Part shown: positions 1-7,913 of the stretch, piece after piece
How the letters are laid out: each line of letters starts with the position of its first letter
Position numbering within the stretch: position 1 is the stretch's first letter
Assembly: GCA_903912795.1 (NCBI GenBank)
Contig: CAIWIS010000709.1
Location: forward strand, 1-14,212
Direction: 5' to 3'
DNA length: 14,212 nt
Source: an uncultured Bacteroidales bacterium
Lineage (GTDB): Bacteria; Bacteroidota; Bacteroidia; Bacteroidales; Paludibacteraceae
The notes under the pieces: generated by a model
The model's input: only the letters and a program-made list of their open reading frames with translations
What the model was told of the DNA's origin: nothing
The model's database searches: none
Made by a program: the position numbers and the translations under genes

Positions 1-399
1 ACGTATAGAGCAATTTCTGCTGGCGGAATTTCGACTTCATCGTCGATAAACGCAGGGCAAGGAGGAGTTAGTGGAGGTATTACCACATTAAGTAGCCGCA
101 CAAAAACTAGTGGCGGAGGCAGCGGTTCGGGTGGTGGTATAGGCATTAGCGGTGTTGGAGGACGAAAATCGACCGAAGTTTCCAATACATTTGCAAGTGG
201 TGGAGGCATAGGAGGTAGTATAGTTAACACTACTGGCACCAATACCGGAGGAGTTATGCAACGTGGAACAACAGGTGAAGATGACCCATTAGATCCAGGA
301 GGTGACCCAGGAGGTAATCCACTCCCTATTGGCAACGAAATGGGAATTTTAACACTAATGGCTGGGCTTTTTGCAATTTACAAATGGTTTAAAAAATAA
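1..399 (+). CDS. 3' end of a Gly/Ser/Thr-rich surface-type protein with a C-terminal membrane tail (5' truncated)
   Basis: The reading frame is open from the first base to a TAA at 397-399 and gives 132 residues; the start lies outside the window. Residues 1-92 are low-complexity, dominated by Gly, Ser, Thr and short GGG/SGG runs. Residues 93-108 are acidic and Pro/Gly rich, with DPLDP and GGDPGG. The end is tripartite: a PIG motif (109-111), a hydrophobic stretch (about 114-126) and a short Lys/aromatic tail ending in KK. This layout resembles C-terminal sorting or anchoring tails of exported proteins, so I infer a secreted protein held in a membrane by its C-terminus. I recognise no enzymatic domain and no Por/T9SS-type beta-sandwich tail. 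It converges on the PurF-like gene. The frame is convincing; the function is unknown. Confidence 0.75.
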   Translation, partial: TYRAISAGGISTSSSINAGQGGVSGGITTLSSRTKTSGGGSGSGGGIGISGVGGRKSTEVSNTFASGGGIGGSIVNTTGTNTGGVMQRGTTGEDDPLDPGGDPGGNPLPIGNEMGILTLMAGLFAIYKWFKK

Positions 400-438
400 A
401 AAACGATTTTCAATTTATAGTTGAAAATCGTTTTTTTT
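398..438. terminator. Bidirectional intrinsic terminator between convergent genes
   Basis: A perfect 13-bp stem (401-413 with 421-433) encloses a 7-nt loop. On the plus strand it runs into eight T's (431-438). On the minus strand it is followed by the complement of the A-rich 391-403. It can therefore end both the Gly-rich gene, which stops at 399, and the PurF-like gene, which stops at 462. Confidence 0.85.
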
Positions 439-461
439 ATTTGATATAGGCTAGTATATAA

Positions 462-2258
462 TTAGCTTTCTTTACCTTCGTAATAATTTATAAATGCTTT
501 GTTTACCAACCTATTACCACCTGGTGTAGGATAATCGCCTGTAAAATACCAATCGCCCGTATGATTTGGACATGCTAAATGCAGACCTTCAACTGTTTGA
601 TACACTAATTCCACAGGGCAATCAACATCAGATGGAGTAAGCATTTTTGCAATTTGCATCGAAACTTCATCCTGAGTAAAAGGTTTATATATTTCGGTTA
701 CATAATTCACTACCTCTTCTTTGGGCAAATTTTCTTGTTGTTTCGATTTTGCATACACCTCGTCGATCAAACTTTGCATACCTCTATCTTTCAACAATTG
801 AATGGCTGCACGAAATGCACAAAATTCACTCATTTTAGCCATATCAATACCATAGTAATCGGGAAAACGAACCTGCGGTGACGACGAAACGATTACAATT
901 TTTTTAGGCTCTAAGCGATTCATTATTTTCAGAATACTCTGTTTCAAGGTAGTACCACGCACGATAGAATCGTCGATAGCCACCAAATTATCCATTTTAG
1001 CACGACGAATAGTACCGTAAGTTACATCGTAAACGTGAGTAGCCAAATCGTCGCGTTCGTTATTAGTCGAAATAAAAGTACGTAGTTTAATGTCTTTGAT
1101 TAGCACTTTTTCTACTCTAGGAGCTTGCTTCGTCTCAGCCTTAATACCATCAATCATTCCATAAAAAGCCACCTCAGCGGTATTAGGAATAAAAGAAAAG
1201 ACAGTATTCTCAACATCGTGTCCGATGGCTTCTAAAATGGGTTTACTAAGCGATTCGCCTAACATTTTGCGTTCCTTATAAATGTCGATATCGCTACCAC
1301 GTGAAAAATAAATACGCTCGAACGAACATTTTTTCAGACCGCCCTTTTGTTCCCGAATAGTATCGAACCGTATTTCACCACTTCGTTTAATAATCATGGC
1401 TTGGCCTGGAGTTAATTCTTTTACATCTTCCTCTTTTAGATTCATTGCAGTTTGAATCACTGGACGCTCCGAAGCAACAACCACAATTTCATCGTCGGCA
1501 TAATAAAAAGCAGGACGAATACCCTTTGGATCTCTAAAAACAAACGAATCACCATGTCCAAGCATTCCGCAAATTGCATAACCACCATCCCACTGCTTTT
1601 CGGATTTACGAATAAAGGAGGCAATGTCTAAATTTTCTTCTATTTTTCGGGTTATTACAATATCGTTCGAATAACGTGTTCGGATTCGGTTATATTCCGC
1701 TTGAACTTCCTTATCGAGCATAAAACCAAGCGACTCAAGCATTAAAAAAGTATCCCCCTTATCGCGTGGGTGTTGACCTTTAAGCGTAAGGTGGTCGAAA
1801 AGTTCATCAACATTGGTCAAATTAAAATTTCCGGCAAGCACCATCGAACGGTTTTTCCAGTTATGACGGCGCAAAAAAGGGTGCACATACGAAATACCAC
1901 TTTTACCCGTAGTACTATAGCGTAAATGTCCTAAATACAGTTCGCCTGCAAAAGGCAAGTTTTGTTTGGCATATTCAGCATCTACAGCTAAATTGGAATC
2001 GATTTTTTGCATGGATTTATTCACTCCGGCAAAGATTTCTTGAATAGCATTTTTTCCTTCTATCCTATCGCGCCAAATATATTCTTCGCCTGAAGGTGTA
2101 TCCAATTTTACGGTAGCTATACCAGCTCCTTCTTGTCCTCTATTGTGTTGTTTTTCCATCAACAAGTACATTTTTTGCAATCCATATTGCCAAGTTCCGT
2201 ACTTTTGTTGATAATAATCCAGTGGCTTTAAAAGCCTAATCATTGCTATACCGCACAT
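462..2258 (-). CDS. PurF-like class II glutamine amidotransferase / phosphoribosyltransferase, long Bacteroidetes form
   Basis: This is a 598-aa protein related to amidophosphoribosyltransferase, which moves glutamine amide nitrogen onto PRPP in the first step of purine synthesis. The ATG at 2258 is preferred over a TTG two codons upstream because it places the nucleophile at Cys2, exposed when Met is removed. The Ntn glutaminase domain shows NRGQEGAG (39-46), GHLRYSTTG (110-118) and GNFNLTN (143-149). The phosphoribosyltransferase domain carries DDSIVRGTT (429-437), the PRPP-binding signature, and the C-terminus keeps FTGDYPT. Classical PurF is about 470-505 aa; this one is longer, with extra sequence in both halves, and has SFIPNTAE where PurF normally reads PVPDSG. 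It may be a paralogue rather than the housekeeping PurF, so no symbol is given. It lies downstream of glmS, separated by that gene's terminator. Confidence 0.85.
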   Translation of the reverse strand: MCGIAMIRLLKPLDYYQQKYGTWQYGLQKMYLLMEKQHNRGQEGAGIATVKLDTPSGEEYIWRDRIEGKNAIQEIFAGVNKSMQKIDSNLAVDAEYAKQNLPFAGELYLGHLRYSTTGKSGISYVHPFLRRHNWKNRSMVLAGNFNLTNVDELFDHLTLKGQHPRDKGDTFLMLESLGFMLDKEVQAEYNRIRTRYSNDIVITRKIEENLDIASFIRKSEKQWDGGYAICGMLGHGDSFVFRDPKGIRPAFYYADDEIVVVASERPVIQTAMNLKEEDVKELTPGQAMIIKRSGEIRFDTIREQKGGLKKCSFERIYFSRGSDIDIYKERKMLGESLSKPILEAIGHDVENTVFSFIPNTAEVAFYGMIDGIKAETKQAPRVEKVLIKDIKLRTFISTNNERDDLATHVYDVTYGTIRRAKMDNLVAIDDSIVRGTTLKQSILKIMNRLEPKKIVIVSSSPQVRFPDYYGIDMAKMSEFCAFRAAIQLLKDRGMQSLIDEVYAKSKQQENLPKEEVVNYVTEIYKPFTQDEVSMQIAKMLTPSDVDCPVELVYQTVEGLHLACPNHTGDWYFTGDYPTPGGNRLVNKAFINYYEGKES

Positions 2259-2262
2259 AATC

Positions 2263-2297
2263 AATTAATAATTAAGAATTAATAATTAATAAGTTAA
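2263..2297. repeat. Heptad tandem repeat (TTAATAA type) before the PurF-like start codon
   Basis: About five consecutive 7-bp units, four of them TTAATAA or one mismatch away and the fifth degenerate. The tract ends 4 nt before the ATG at 2258, where a ribosome-binding site would normally be; no Shine-Dalgarno sequence is visible. Confidence 0.75.
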
Positions 2298-2335
2298 GAC
2301 TACTAATTATTTTAATTGTTATAATATTTTCAAAT

Positions 2336-2365
2336 AAAAAACCCCGACACGGATGCAGGGGTTTT
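2336..2365 (-). terminator. Intrinsic terminator of glmS
   Basis: On the minus strand an 8-bp stem AAAACCCC/GGGGTTTT (2358-2365 with 2338-2345) has a 12-nt loop and runs into a T-tract (complement of 2336-2341). It starts 6 nt after the glmS stop codon, so glmS and the PurF-like gene are probably separate transcription units or joined only by readthrough. Confidence 0.8.
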
Positions 2366-2371
2366 GTATAT

Positions 2372-4213
2372 TTATTCAACTGTTACCGACTTGGCAAGAT
2401 TTCGAGGTTGGTCAACATCGCAACCTTTAACAACTGCTATATGATAAGCCATTAACTGTAAAGGTATTGCAGCTAACAAAGGCACTAAGCATTCTTCCGT
2501 TTCGGGAATACTAATGGAATAGTCGGATAAATTTTTAACCACTTCATCGCCTTCAGTGATAATGGATATAATTTTACCTTTACGTGCTTTTATTTCTTGA
2601 ATATTGCTTACAACTTTATCGTACATTCCAACATTTGGAGCAATAACAACCACCGGCATTTCCTGGCTGATTAATGCAATAGGACCATGCTTCATTTCGG
2701 CAGCAGGATAACCCTCAGCATGAATGTAGGATATTTCCTTTAATTTCAAAGCACCTTCGAGTGCTACGGGGAAATTATAACCACGACCAAGATAAATAAA
2801 GTTTTGAGCATAGGTAAAGGTTTTTGCAAATTGCGATATTGCCTCACTTTGATCTAAAATACTTTTAATTTTCTCAGGTATGCGTCCTAATTCACGTACA
2901 CATTTTAAATAGAACTCTTCAGTTATTGTTCCTTTTTCCTTACCCATAAGTAAGGCAAGCATAACTAAAACCGTTACCTGAGCTGTAAATGCTTTGGTTG
3001 AAGCTACTCCAATTTCTGGTCCGGCATGTGTATAACAGCCTGAATCCGTTAACCTGGGAATGGATGCCCCAACCACATTACAAATTCCAAAAATAAATGC
3101 TCCGTTTGATTTGGCTAATTCTACAGCTGCTAATGTATCGGCAGTTTCGCCCGATTGCGAAATTGGAATCACTAAATCATTTTTGTTGATTACCGGATTG
3201 CGATACCTGAACTCCGAAGAATACTCCACCTCGACAGGAATGCGCGCAAATTCTTCGATAGCGTACTTTCCAATTAAACCAGCGTGCCACGAAGTACCGC
3301 AAGCAGTAATAATAATTCGGCCGGCATTCATAAATCGATCTTTATTATCGATAAATCCCGAAAGTTTAATATTGTCTTCGTCCACATTTACACGTCCACG
3401 CATACTATCGCTTAGTGTTTTGGGCTGTTCAAAAATCTCCTTAATCATAAAATGTGGATAACCACCTTTCTCAAGTTGACTTAAGGTCATTTCGAGCTTT
3501 TTAATTTCGGGAGTTTTTACAACATTCGATATGGTTTTAATCTTCAATTCTTTTCCACGTTGCAGTGTAACGATTTCTTCGTCACCTACATATACAACTT
3601 TGTCGGTAAACTCAACAATTGGCGTTGCATCTGAGGCCAAAAAATACTCATCATCGCCTACACCTACTACCAAAGGGCTACCTTTACGAGCTGCCACAAT
3701 TATATCCGGATTATTTTTTTCGATTACACAAATAGCATAAGCTCCAATAACTTGATTAAGTGCTAGTTGTACAGCAGTTGACAAATCAATATTGTTCGAT
3801 TTTTTCACAAACTCAATTAATTGAATAAGAACCTCCGTATCCGTTTCACTACTAAAAGTATAACCTTCTTTTAGCAATCCAGCTTTTAGCACAGCATAAT
3901 TTTCGATAATACCATTGTGTATGATTGCCAATTCCTCTGATTGAGAATAGTGTGGATGGGCATTAACCTGATTAGGCTCACCATGAGTAGCCCAACGGGT
4001 ATGAGCAATACCAATATGGCCACTTATATCTTTTTGATTCGCAAACTGAACCAGTTCAGATACTTTGCCTTTCGCTTTATATACATTTAATTTGCCATCG
4101 TTAATAAGCGCAATACCAGCACTATCATATCCACGATATTCAAGACGTTGAAGTCCTTTTATCAAAATAGGATAAGCCTGCTGCTTACCAATATAACCTA
4201 CAATTCCACACAT
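2372..4213 (-). CDS. glmS: Glutamine--fructose-6-phosphate aminotransferase (isomerizing)
   Basis: GlmS makes glucosamine-6-phosphate from fructose-6-phosphate and glutamine in the cytoplasm, the entry to UDP-GlcNAc for peptidoglycan and LPS. The 613-aa length matches the family (E. coli about 609). The N-terminal glutaminase has Cys2, HTRWATHG (71-78), HNG (99-101) and SETDTEV (122-128). Two SIS domains follow: ACGTSWH and SQSGET (304-357), then LGRGYNFPVALEGALKLKEI (475-494). The isomerase residues match in position: Glu493, His509 and Lys608 in the final LAKSVTVE. The gene is preceded by two heptad repeat tracts and followed by a clear terminator. No glmS ribozyme is visible in the 123-bp leader, which is mostly repeats. 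Confidence 0.98.
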   Translation of the reverse strand: MCGIVGYIGKQQAYPILIKGLQRLEYRGYDSAGIALINDGKLNVYKAKGKVSELVQFANQKDISGHIGIAHTRWATHGEPNQVNAHPHYSQSEELAIIHNGIIENYAVLKAGLLKEGYTFSSETDTEVLIQLIEFVKKSNNIDLSTAVQLALNQVIGAYAICVIEKNNPDIIVAARKGSPLVVGVGDDEYFLASDATPIVEFTDKVVYVGDEEIVTLQRGKELKIKTISNVVKTPEIKKLEMTLSQLEKGGYPHFMIKEIFEQPKTLSDSMRGRVNVDEDNIKLSGFIDNKDRFMNAGRIIITACGTSWHAGLIGKYAIEEFARIPVEVEYSSEFRYRNPVINKNDLVIPISQSGETADTLAAVELAKSNGAFIFGICNVVGASIPRLTDSGCYTHAGPEIGVASTKAFTAQVTVLVMLALLMGKEKGTITEEFYLKCVRELGRIPEKIKSILDQSEAISQFAKTFTYAQNFIYLGRGYNFPVALEGALKLKEISYIHAEGYPAAEMKHGPIALISQEMPVVVIAPNVGMYDKVVSNIQEIKARKGKIISIITEGDEVVKNLSDYSISIPETEECLVPLLAAIPLQLMAYHIAVVKGCDVDQPRNLAKSVTVE

Positions 4214-4220
4214 TCTATTT

Positions 4221-4262
4221 TAATTAATAATTAATAATTGATAATTAATAGTTGATAGTTAT
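4221..4262. repeat. Heptad tandem repeat (TTAATAA type) before the glmS start codon
   Basis: Six consecutive 7-bp units fill 4221-4262, read as TAATTAA with one to three substitutions in the later copies. This is the same heptad, rotated, as the one before the PurF-like gene. It ends 7 nt from the glmS ATG. Confidence 0.85.
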
Positions 4263-4284
4263 CTATAAAACAAACATTTACCAA

Positions 4285-4326
4285 CTTCTGCTTGCCGCTT
4301 ACTTCTTACTGCTTACTACTTACTGC
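4285..4326. repeat. Heptad tandem repeat (TTACTGC type) between dapL and glmS
   Basis: Six contiguous 7-bp units with consensus TTACTGC on the plus strand (GCAGTAA on the transcribed strand). A degenerate seventh unit may occupy 4278-4284. The tract lies 11 nt beyond the dapL stop codon and about 70 bp upstream of the glmS start. Its sequence differs from the neighbouring TTAATAA tract but the period is identical. Confidence 0.8.
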
Positions 4327-4336
4327 AAACTTCCCC

Positions 4337-5563
4337 CTATATCCTATTCCGTATTCGTTCCATTGCTATTTGCGTACCTTCGCGACTACTAAAGCCTGTC
4401 AGACGCATAAATCCTTCGCCTAGCGAACCAAAAACCACTCCTGGAGTACCTACAATTTGAAAATCGTACAACAATTGTTGAAAAAATTTCCACGAAGGCT
4501 GATCGTTTGGTGTACGAAACCAAACATAAGGCGAATTTACACCTCCATACACTTCCAATCCGCAGTTAATTAATTCTTCACGAATCATGGCGGCATTAGT
4601 CATATAATAATTGACCAACTCGGTCACTTCTGCTTTTCCTTTTTTGGTGTAAGTAGCTTCGGCTCCACGCTGTACCACATACGATACTCCGTTTGTATAA
4701 TTTGCTTTGCGGCGACTCCAAAGTTTATTTAAAGCTACTTTTTCGCCCATTTTAGTATGTACCATCAACTCGGGTGGAATAACCGTAAAGCCACAACGTA
4801 ACCCAGTAAAACCAGCCGTTTTGGAATAACTTCGAATTTCGACGGCTACTTTTTTAGCATTTTTTATTTCATAAATACTTTGCGGCACATCTTCATCCAC
4901 AATAAACGATTGATAAGCAGCATCGTATATAATTATACTTTCATGTTCGATGGCGTAATCCACCCAACGTTTCAGTTCATTTTTATTAATGGTAGTACCT
5001 GTGGGATTATTTGGATTGCACAGGTAAATAATATCCACTTTTTCTTCGGGTAATTCAGGTATAAAACCAGTATCGCTCGAACAGCGAAGATAAACAATAT
5101 TACTCCATTTCTGATCGTCGGACAAATAACCCGCACGCCCGCTCATAATAGTAGCATTTTCGTAAACAGGATACACCGGATCGGCAATTGCAATTATATT
5201 ATCTCTACCCAATATATGACCTACATTTCCAATATCCGACTTGGCACCTTCGCTAATAAAAACGCTTTCTTTCGTTAGCGATACACCTTTGGAACGGTAT
5301 TCTTTTAATATCTTTTCGATTAAAAAATCGTAACCTTGTGGTGGACTATAACCACGAAATGTAGCCGCTTGCGCCAATTCATCCACAGCAGTATGCATAG
5401 CTTGAACCACCTCATTAGGCAACGGACGCGTAACATCACCAACTCCAAGCCTAATAATTTTGGCATTAGGATGCAACACTTTATACGCATTCACACGTTT
5501 CTCTATTTCGTCAAAACAATAGATTTCAGGAGTTTTGAGATAATTCTCGTTTGCTAATGCCAT
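4337..5563 (-). CDS. dapL: LL-diaminopimelate aminotransferase
   Basis: DapL is a PLP enzyme that converts tetrahydrodipicolinate to LL-diaminopimelate in one step with glutamate as amino donor. This is the short route to meso-DAP and lysine used in Bacteroidota, plants and chlamydiae. The 408-aa length is typical. Visible motifs are LGVGDVTRPLP (39-49), GYSPPQGY (71-78), NPNNPTG (183-189), YDAAYQSF (213-220), the PLP lysine in SYSK (Lys248) with GFTGLRCGF, and the C-terminal MRLTGFSSRE with the substrate-carboxylate Arg. The ATG at 5563 gives the family's usual N-terminus. It is a single gene, 107 bp from the reductase gene and 123 bp from glmS. The product joins the same cell-wall precursor supply as GlmS. 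Confidence 0.96.
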   Translation of the reverse strand: MALANENYLKTPEIYCFDEIEKRVNAYKVLHPNAKIIRLGVGDVTRPLPNEVVQAMHTAVDELAQAATFRGYSPPQGYDFLIEKILKEYRSKGVSLTKESVFISEGAKSDIGNVGHILGRDNIIAIADPVYPVYENATIMSGRAGYLSDDQKWSNIVYLRCSSDTGFIPELPEEKVDIIYLCNPNNPTGTTINKNELKRWVDYAIEHESIIIYDAAYQSFIVDEDVPQSIYEIKNAKKVAVEIRSYSKTAGFTGLRCGFTVIPPELMVHTKMGEKVALNKLWSRRKANYTNGVSYVVQRGAEATYTKKGKAEVTELVNYYMTNAAMIREELINCGLEVYGGVNSPYVWFRTPNDQPSWKFFQQLLYDFQIVGTPGVVFGSLGEGFMRLTGFSSREGTQIAMERIRNRI

Positions 5564-5670
5564 CTGTTTGAGAAGGTGAAAAGAAGTTTTTTAGTTTGTA
5601 TTTTATTGTTCTGCAAAATTGCAACTTTTTTTCGAGAAATGAAAATCAAAATGCCACAAAACTGAAAAAA

Positions 5671-6654
5671 TCAATTGTGTTTAACAATAGTACGTCCTTT
5701 CAGTTTTCCCTGCAGAATATCATCAATTGCATTTTGTAAATCATTTAAGCCAATTTCGTTGTAAATATCCAACAAATGAGTTGGTTTATACTCATTTGCT
5801 AATTTTTCCCACAATGGAGTTCGTAAATGAGTGGGGAAGTTTTGCGCTGAAATGCCAATAAGCGTAATTCCACGTAATATAAATGGAAAAACTGTCATAT
5901 TTAGTTGAGTTGAGGACACACTACCACAAGTAGTTACTGCGCCTAAAGGTTGAAGCGATTTTAAAATATTTTCGAGCGCTACACCACCAACGGTATCAAT
6001 TCCACCAGCATATTGAGCCGAAAGAATAGGACGTTTTTCGATTAGCTGAAATTGCTCGCGCGAAATTATTTCGGAGGCACCTAGTTGTTTCAGGAATGGA
6101 TATTCAACTTCTTTGCCAGAAACTGCCACGGTTTGGTATCCATTTTTGGCTAATAAAGATAAAGCCACTGACCCAACTCCACCTGTGGCACCAGTTACAA
6201 TTACTTTACCATCAGCAGGTTTTACCAATTCGGATAAGCGCGAAAGCGAAATGGCGGCTGTAAACCCAGCTGTACCAATTATCATTGCCTCTTTAAGTGT
6301 AAGACCATTTGGTAACTTTACAACCCATTCGGCAGGGACACGTATATATTCGCCATAACCACCGGGCGTATTCATTCCTAAATCATAACCAGTAACAATT
6401 ACTTGGTCGCCAGCTATAAACTTTTCTGAAAGCGATTCAATAACTACACCTGCAGAGTCAATTCCTGGTGTATGAGGATAGTTTTTGGTAATTCCCTTAT
6501 TACCTGTTGCCGACAAAGCATCCTTATAATTGAGTGATGAGTATTCAACTTTTATAAGCACTTCACCTTGGGGCAAATCAGCAATATTTAATGTTTTAAT
6601 TGAAGAACTAAAAACGCCTTCAATTTCATCGATAACAAAAGCGTTGTATAACAT
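5671..6654 (-). CDS. YhdH/AcuI-type zinc-free MDR-family NADPH:quinone / acrylyl-CoA reductase
   Basis: This 327-aa protein belongs to the medium-chain dehydrogenase/reductase superfamily and matches the YhdH/YhfP/AcuI branch in length and motifs: SSLNYKD (39-45), TPGIDSAG (62-69), GTAGFTAA (127-134), the nucleotide-binding VTGATGGVGS (153-162), GGIDTVGG and GRTIVKHN at the end. The cysteine pattern of zinc-dependent relatives is absent. Characterised members reduce acryloyl-CoA or similar electron-poor alkenes with NADPH; the substrate here cannot be read from sequence. Its ATG shares one base with the bactofilin stop codon (TAATG), so the two are translationally coupled. Alternatives are a generic quinone oxidoreductase or a 2-enoyl reductase. 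Confidence 0.85.
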   Translation of the reverse strand: MLYNAFVIDEIEGVFSSSIKTLNIADLPQGEVLIKVEYSSLNYKDALSATGNKGITKNYPHTPGIDSAGVVIESLSEKFIAGDQVIVTGYDLGMNTPGGYGEYIRVPAEWVVKLPNGLTLKEAMIIGTAGFTAAISLSRLSELVKPADGKVIVTGATGGVGSVALSLLAKNGYQTVAVSGKEVEYPFLKQLGASEIISREQFQLIEKRPILSAQYAGGIDTVGGVALENILKSLQPLGAVTTCGSVSSTQLNMTVFPFILRGITLIGISAQNFPTHLRTPLWEKLANEYKPTHLLDIYNEIGLNDLQNAIDDILQGKLKGRTIVKHN

Positions 6655-7019
6655 TATTCTACTTCTACTTTAACCACATCGCGCATTGAACAGGTTCCGT
6701 TAAACACAGCATTTGGTTCTACTACGAGTATTTTAGTTTTTACATCGCCTTTTATTTGAGCGCTACTTCTGAGTGTAAGTGTATCGGAAACAGTGATATT
6801 ACCATTTACAGTGCCAACAATTTCGGCATTAACGCAGGTTATAGTCCCTTTAAGCATTCCATTTTGGCCAATAATTAACTTTCCGTTGCACGATATATCG
6901 CCTTCAACTTCACCATCAATTCTAAAATCGCTATCGGCAAAAATTTTACCAACAATTTTACTTCCATTAGTCAATGCGTTATACATTACACCACTATTAT
7001 TTAATACTTCTTTAGCCAT
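6654..7019 (-). CDS. Bactofilin (polymer-forming cytoskeletal protein)
   Basis: This 121-aa protein matches the bactofilin family (DUF583), which forms nucleotide-independent filaments from a right-handed beta-helix and scaffolds cell-wall or shape enzymes at the inner membrane. Short turns repeat along the chain, for example GEVEGDISC (36-44), GMLKGTITC (54-62), GTVNGNITV (69-77) and AQIKGDVKT (87-95). The N-terminal tail (1-20) is hydrophilic with no transmembrane segment, as usual. It is the first gene of a two-gene unit with the downstream reductase; a TAnnTTTG box lies about 27 bp upstream of the start. No M23 peptidase, a common bactofilin partner, is adjacent. Confidence 0.92.
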   Translation of the reverse strand: MAKEVLNNSGVMYNALTNGSKIVGKIFADSDFRIDGEVEGDISCNGKLIIGQNGMLKGTITCVNAEIVGTVNGNITVSDTLTLRSSAQIKGDVKTKILVVEPNAVFNGTCSMRDVVKVEVE

Positions 7020-7045
7020 AATTGAATATTTATGAAATGAGAGTC

Positions 7046-7053
7046 CAAAATTA
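7046..7053 (-). promoter_or_regulatory. Candidate -7 box for the bactofilin gene
   Basis: TAATTTTG on the minus strand matches the Bacteroidetes -7 core TAnnTTTG. It would give a 5' leader of roughly 20 nt. No convincing -33 TTTG lies 19-21 bp upstream, so the call rests on one box. Confidence 0.4.
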
Positions 7054-7152
7054 CAATTTTCTTTCCAAAACAGAAAATTAAAACTTATAAAAATACATTA
7101 TTTTACGTGATTAATAATCATTGTCAGCAATTTAGATAAAAATCAATCAAAA

Positions 7153-7908
7153 TTACTCCTCCAAGCCATGTCTTTTACTTCGACCAAAACTACGGTAGGC
7201 ATCGTGTTCAATTTCTTCATCCGGCTCAATAAAAACTTCATTTAAATGAGGCACAAACTGAATATATTTAATTGTAAGACCTCTATCAAGCCATTGCTGT
7301 TCGTAGTAGGTTTTAATTTTCAAAATAGGATTTACCAAACTGGAACTATAAAGATTATCCGTAACGAAATTCACTCCAAAACCGTTTGCTTTTACCATTT
7401 GACAGGTATAAGTAAACATAAAATTACTATCTGTTTTTAAATGAATTAATCCCTCAGGCTTTAGAAACTGAAGGTAAGAGCGAATAAAATTAGTTGCAGT
7501 AAGGCGTTTGGTCACTTTTTTCATCTGAGGATCGGGGAAAGTTAACCAAATTTCGGCCACCTCGTTTGCTGCAAAAAAATGAAAAATCATTTCGATGTTG
7601 GTACGTAAAAAAGCAACATTTTTCAAACCTTTTTCGTACGAATCTTTGGCACCTGTCCACATACGAGCCCCTTTGATATCGACTCCAATAAAATTTTTTT
7701 CGGGAAATAATTCGGCTAAGCCGACTGTATATTCGCCTTTACCGCAACCCAATTCTAAAACTATTGGATTATCATTTTTGAAAAACTGTACATTCCAAGC
7801 ACCTTTCATGTCAAACTCATTACCTTCGCGTACTGCATGCGACGAAACTTGAAAGACATGTGGAAACTCCTCCATATCAGCAAACTTGGACAATTTATTC
7901 TTACCCAT
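7153..7908 (-). CDS. trmB: tRNA (guanine-N7-)-methyltransferase
   Basis: TrmB uses S-adenosylmethionine to make m7G at position 46 in the tRNA variable loop. The 251-aa protein has the SAM-binding motif LELGCGKGEYT (51-61), GVDIKGARMW (75-84), the family signature IWLTFPDPQMKK (120-131) and LKTDS (157-161). The usual signature reads TFPDPWPKKRH; the QMKKVTKRL variant here is a divergence in the substrate-side loop, possibly lineage-typical, that leaves the catalytic Asp of FPDP intact. It starts only 5 nt after the gldH-like stop and is last in the holB operon; 133 bp without a clear terminator follow before the bactofilin gene. Confidence 0.95.
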   Translation of the reverse strand: MGKNKLSKFADMEEFPHVFQVSSHAVREGNEFDMKGAWNVQFFKNDNPIVLELGCGKGEYTVGLAELFPEKNFIGVDIKGARMWTGAKDSYEKGLKNVAFLRTNIEMIFHFFAANEVAEIWLTFPDPQMKKVTKRLTATNFIRSYLQFLKPEGLIHLKTDSNFMFTYTCQMVKANGFGVNFVTDNLYSSSLVNPILKIKTYYEQQWLDRGLTIKYIQFVPHLNEVFIEPDEEIEHDAYRSFGRSKRHGLEE

Positions 7909-7913
7909 AAGTA

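Noticed and set aside
2259..2264. TTG start two codons upstream for the PurF-like protein
   Set aside because: It would bury the nucleophilic cysteine at residue 4; ATG at 2258 gives Cys2 as Ntn processing requires.
3060..3461. 133-codon plus-strand ORF inside glmS
   Set aside because: It is antisense to a fully conserved enzyme and has no recognisable features.
2263..4326. CRISPR array
   Set aside because: Units are 7 bp and contiguous with no spacers, and no cas genes are nearby.
4214..4336. glmS ribozyme or riboswitch in the glmS leader
   Set aside because: The 123-bp spacer is nearly all heptad repeats and AT-rich sequence, with no room for or sign of the conserved ribozyme core.
5612..5623. 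Inverted repeat TGCAA-aa-TTGCA upstream of dapL
   Set aside because: Short arms, AT-rich context and no adjacent full promoter; too weak to call an operator.
7108..7120. Palindrome TGATTA-a-TAATCA upstream of the bactofilin promoter
   Set aside because: Six-base arms of mostly A/T are expected by chance in this composition, and it is not followed by a T-run.
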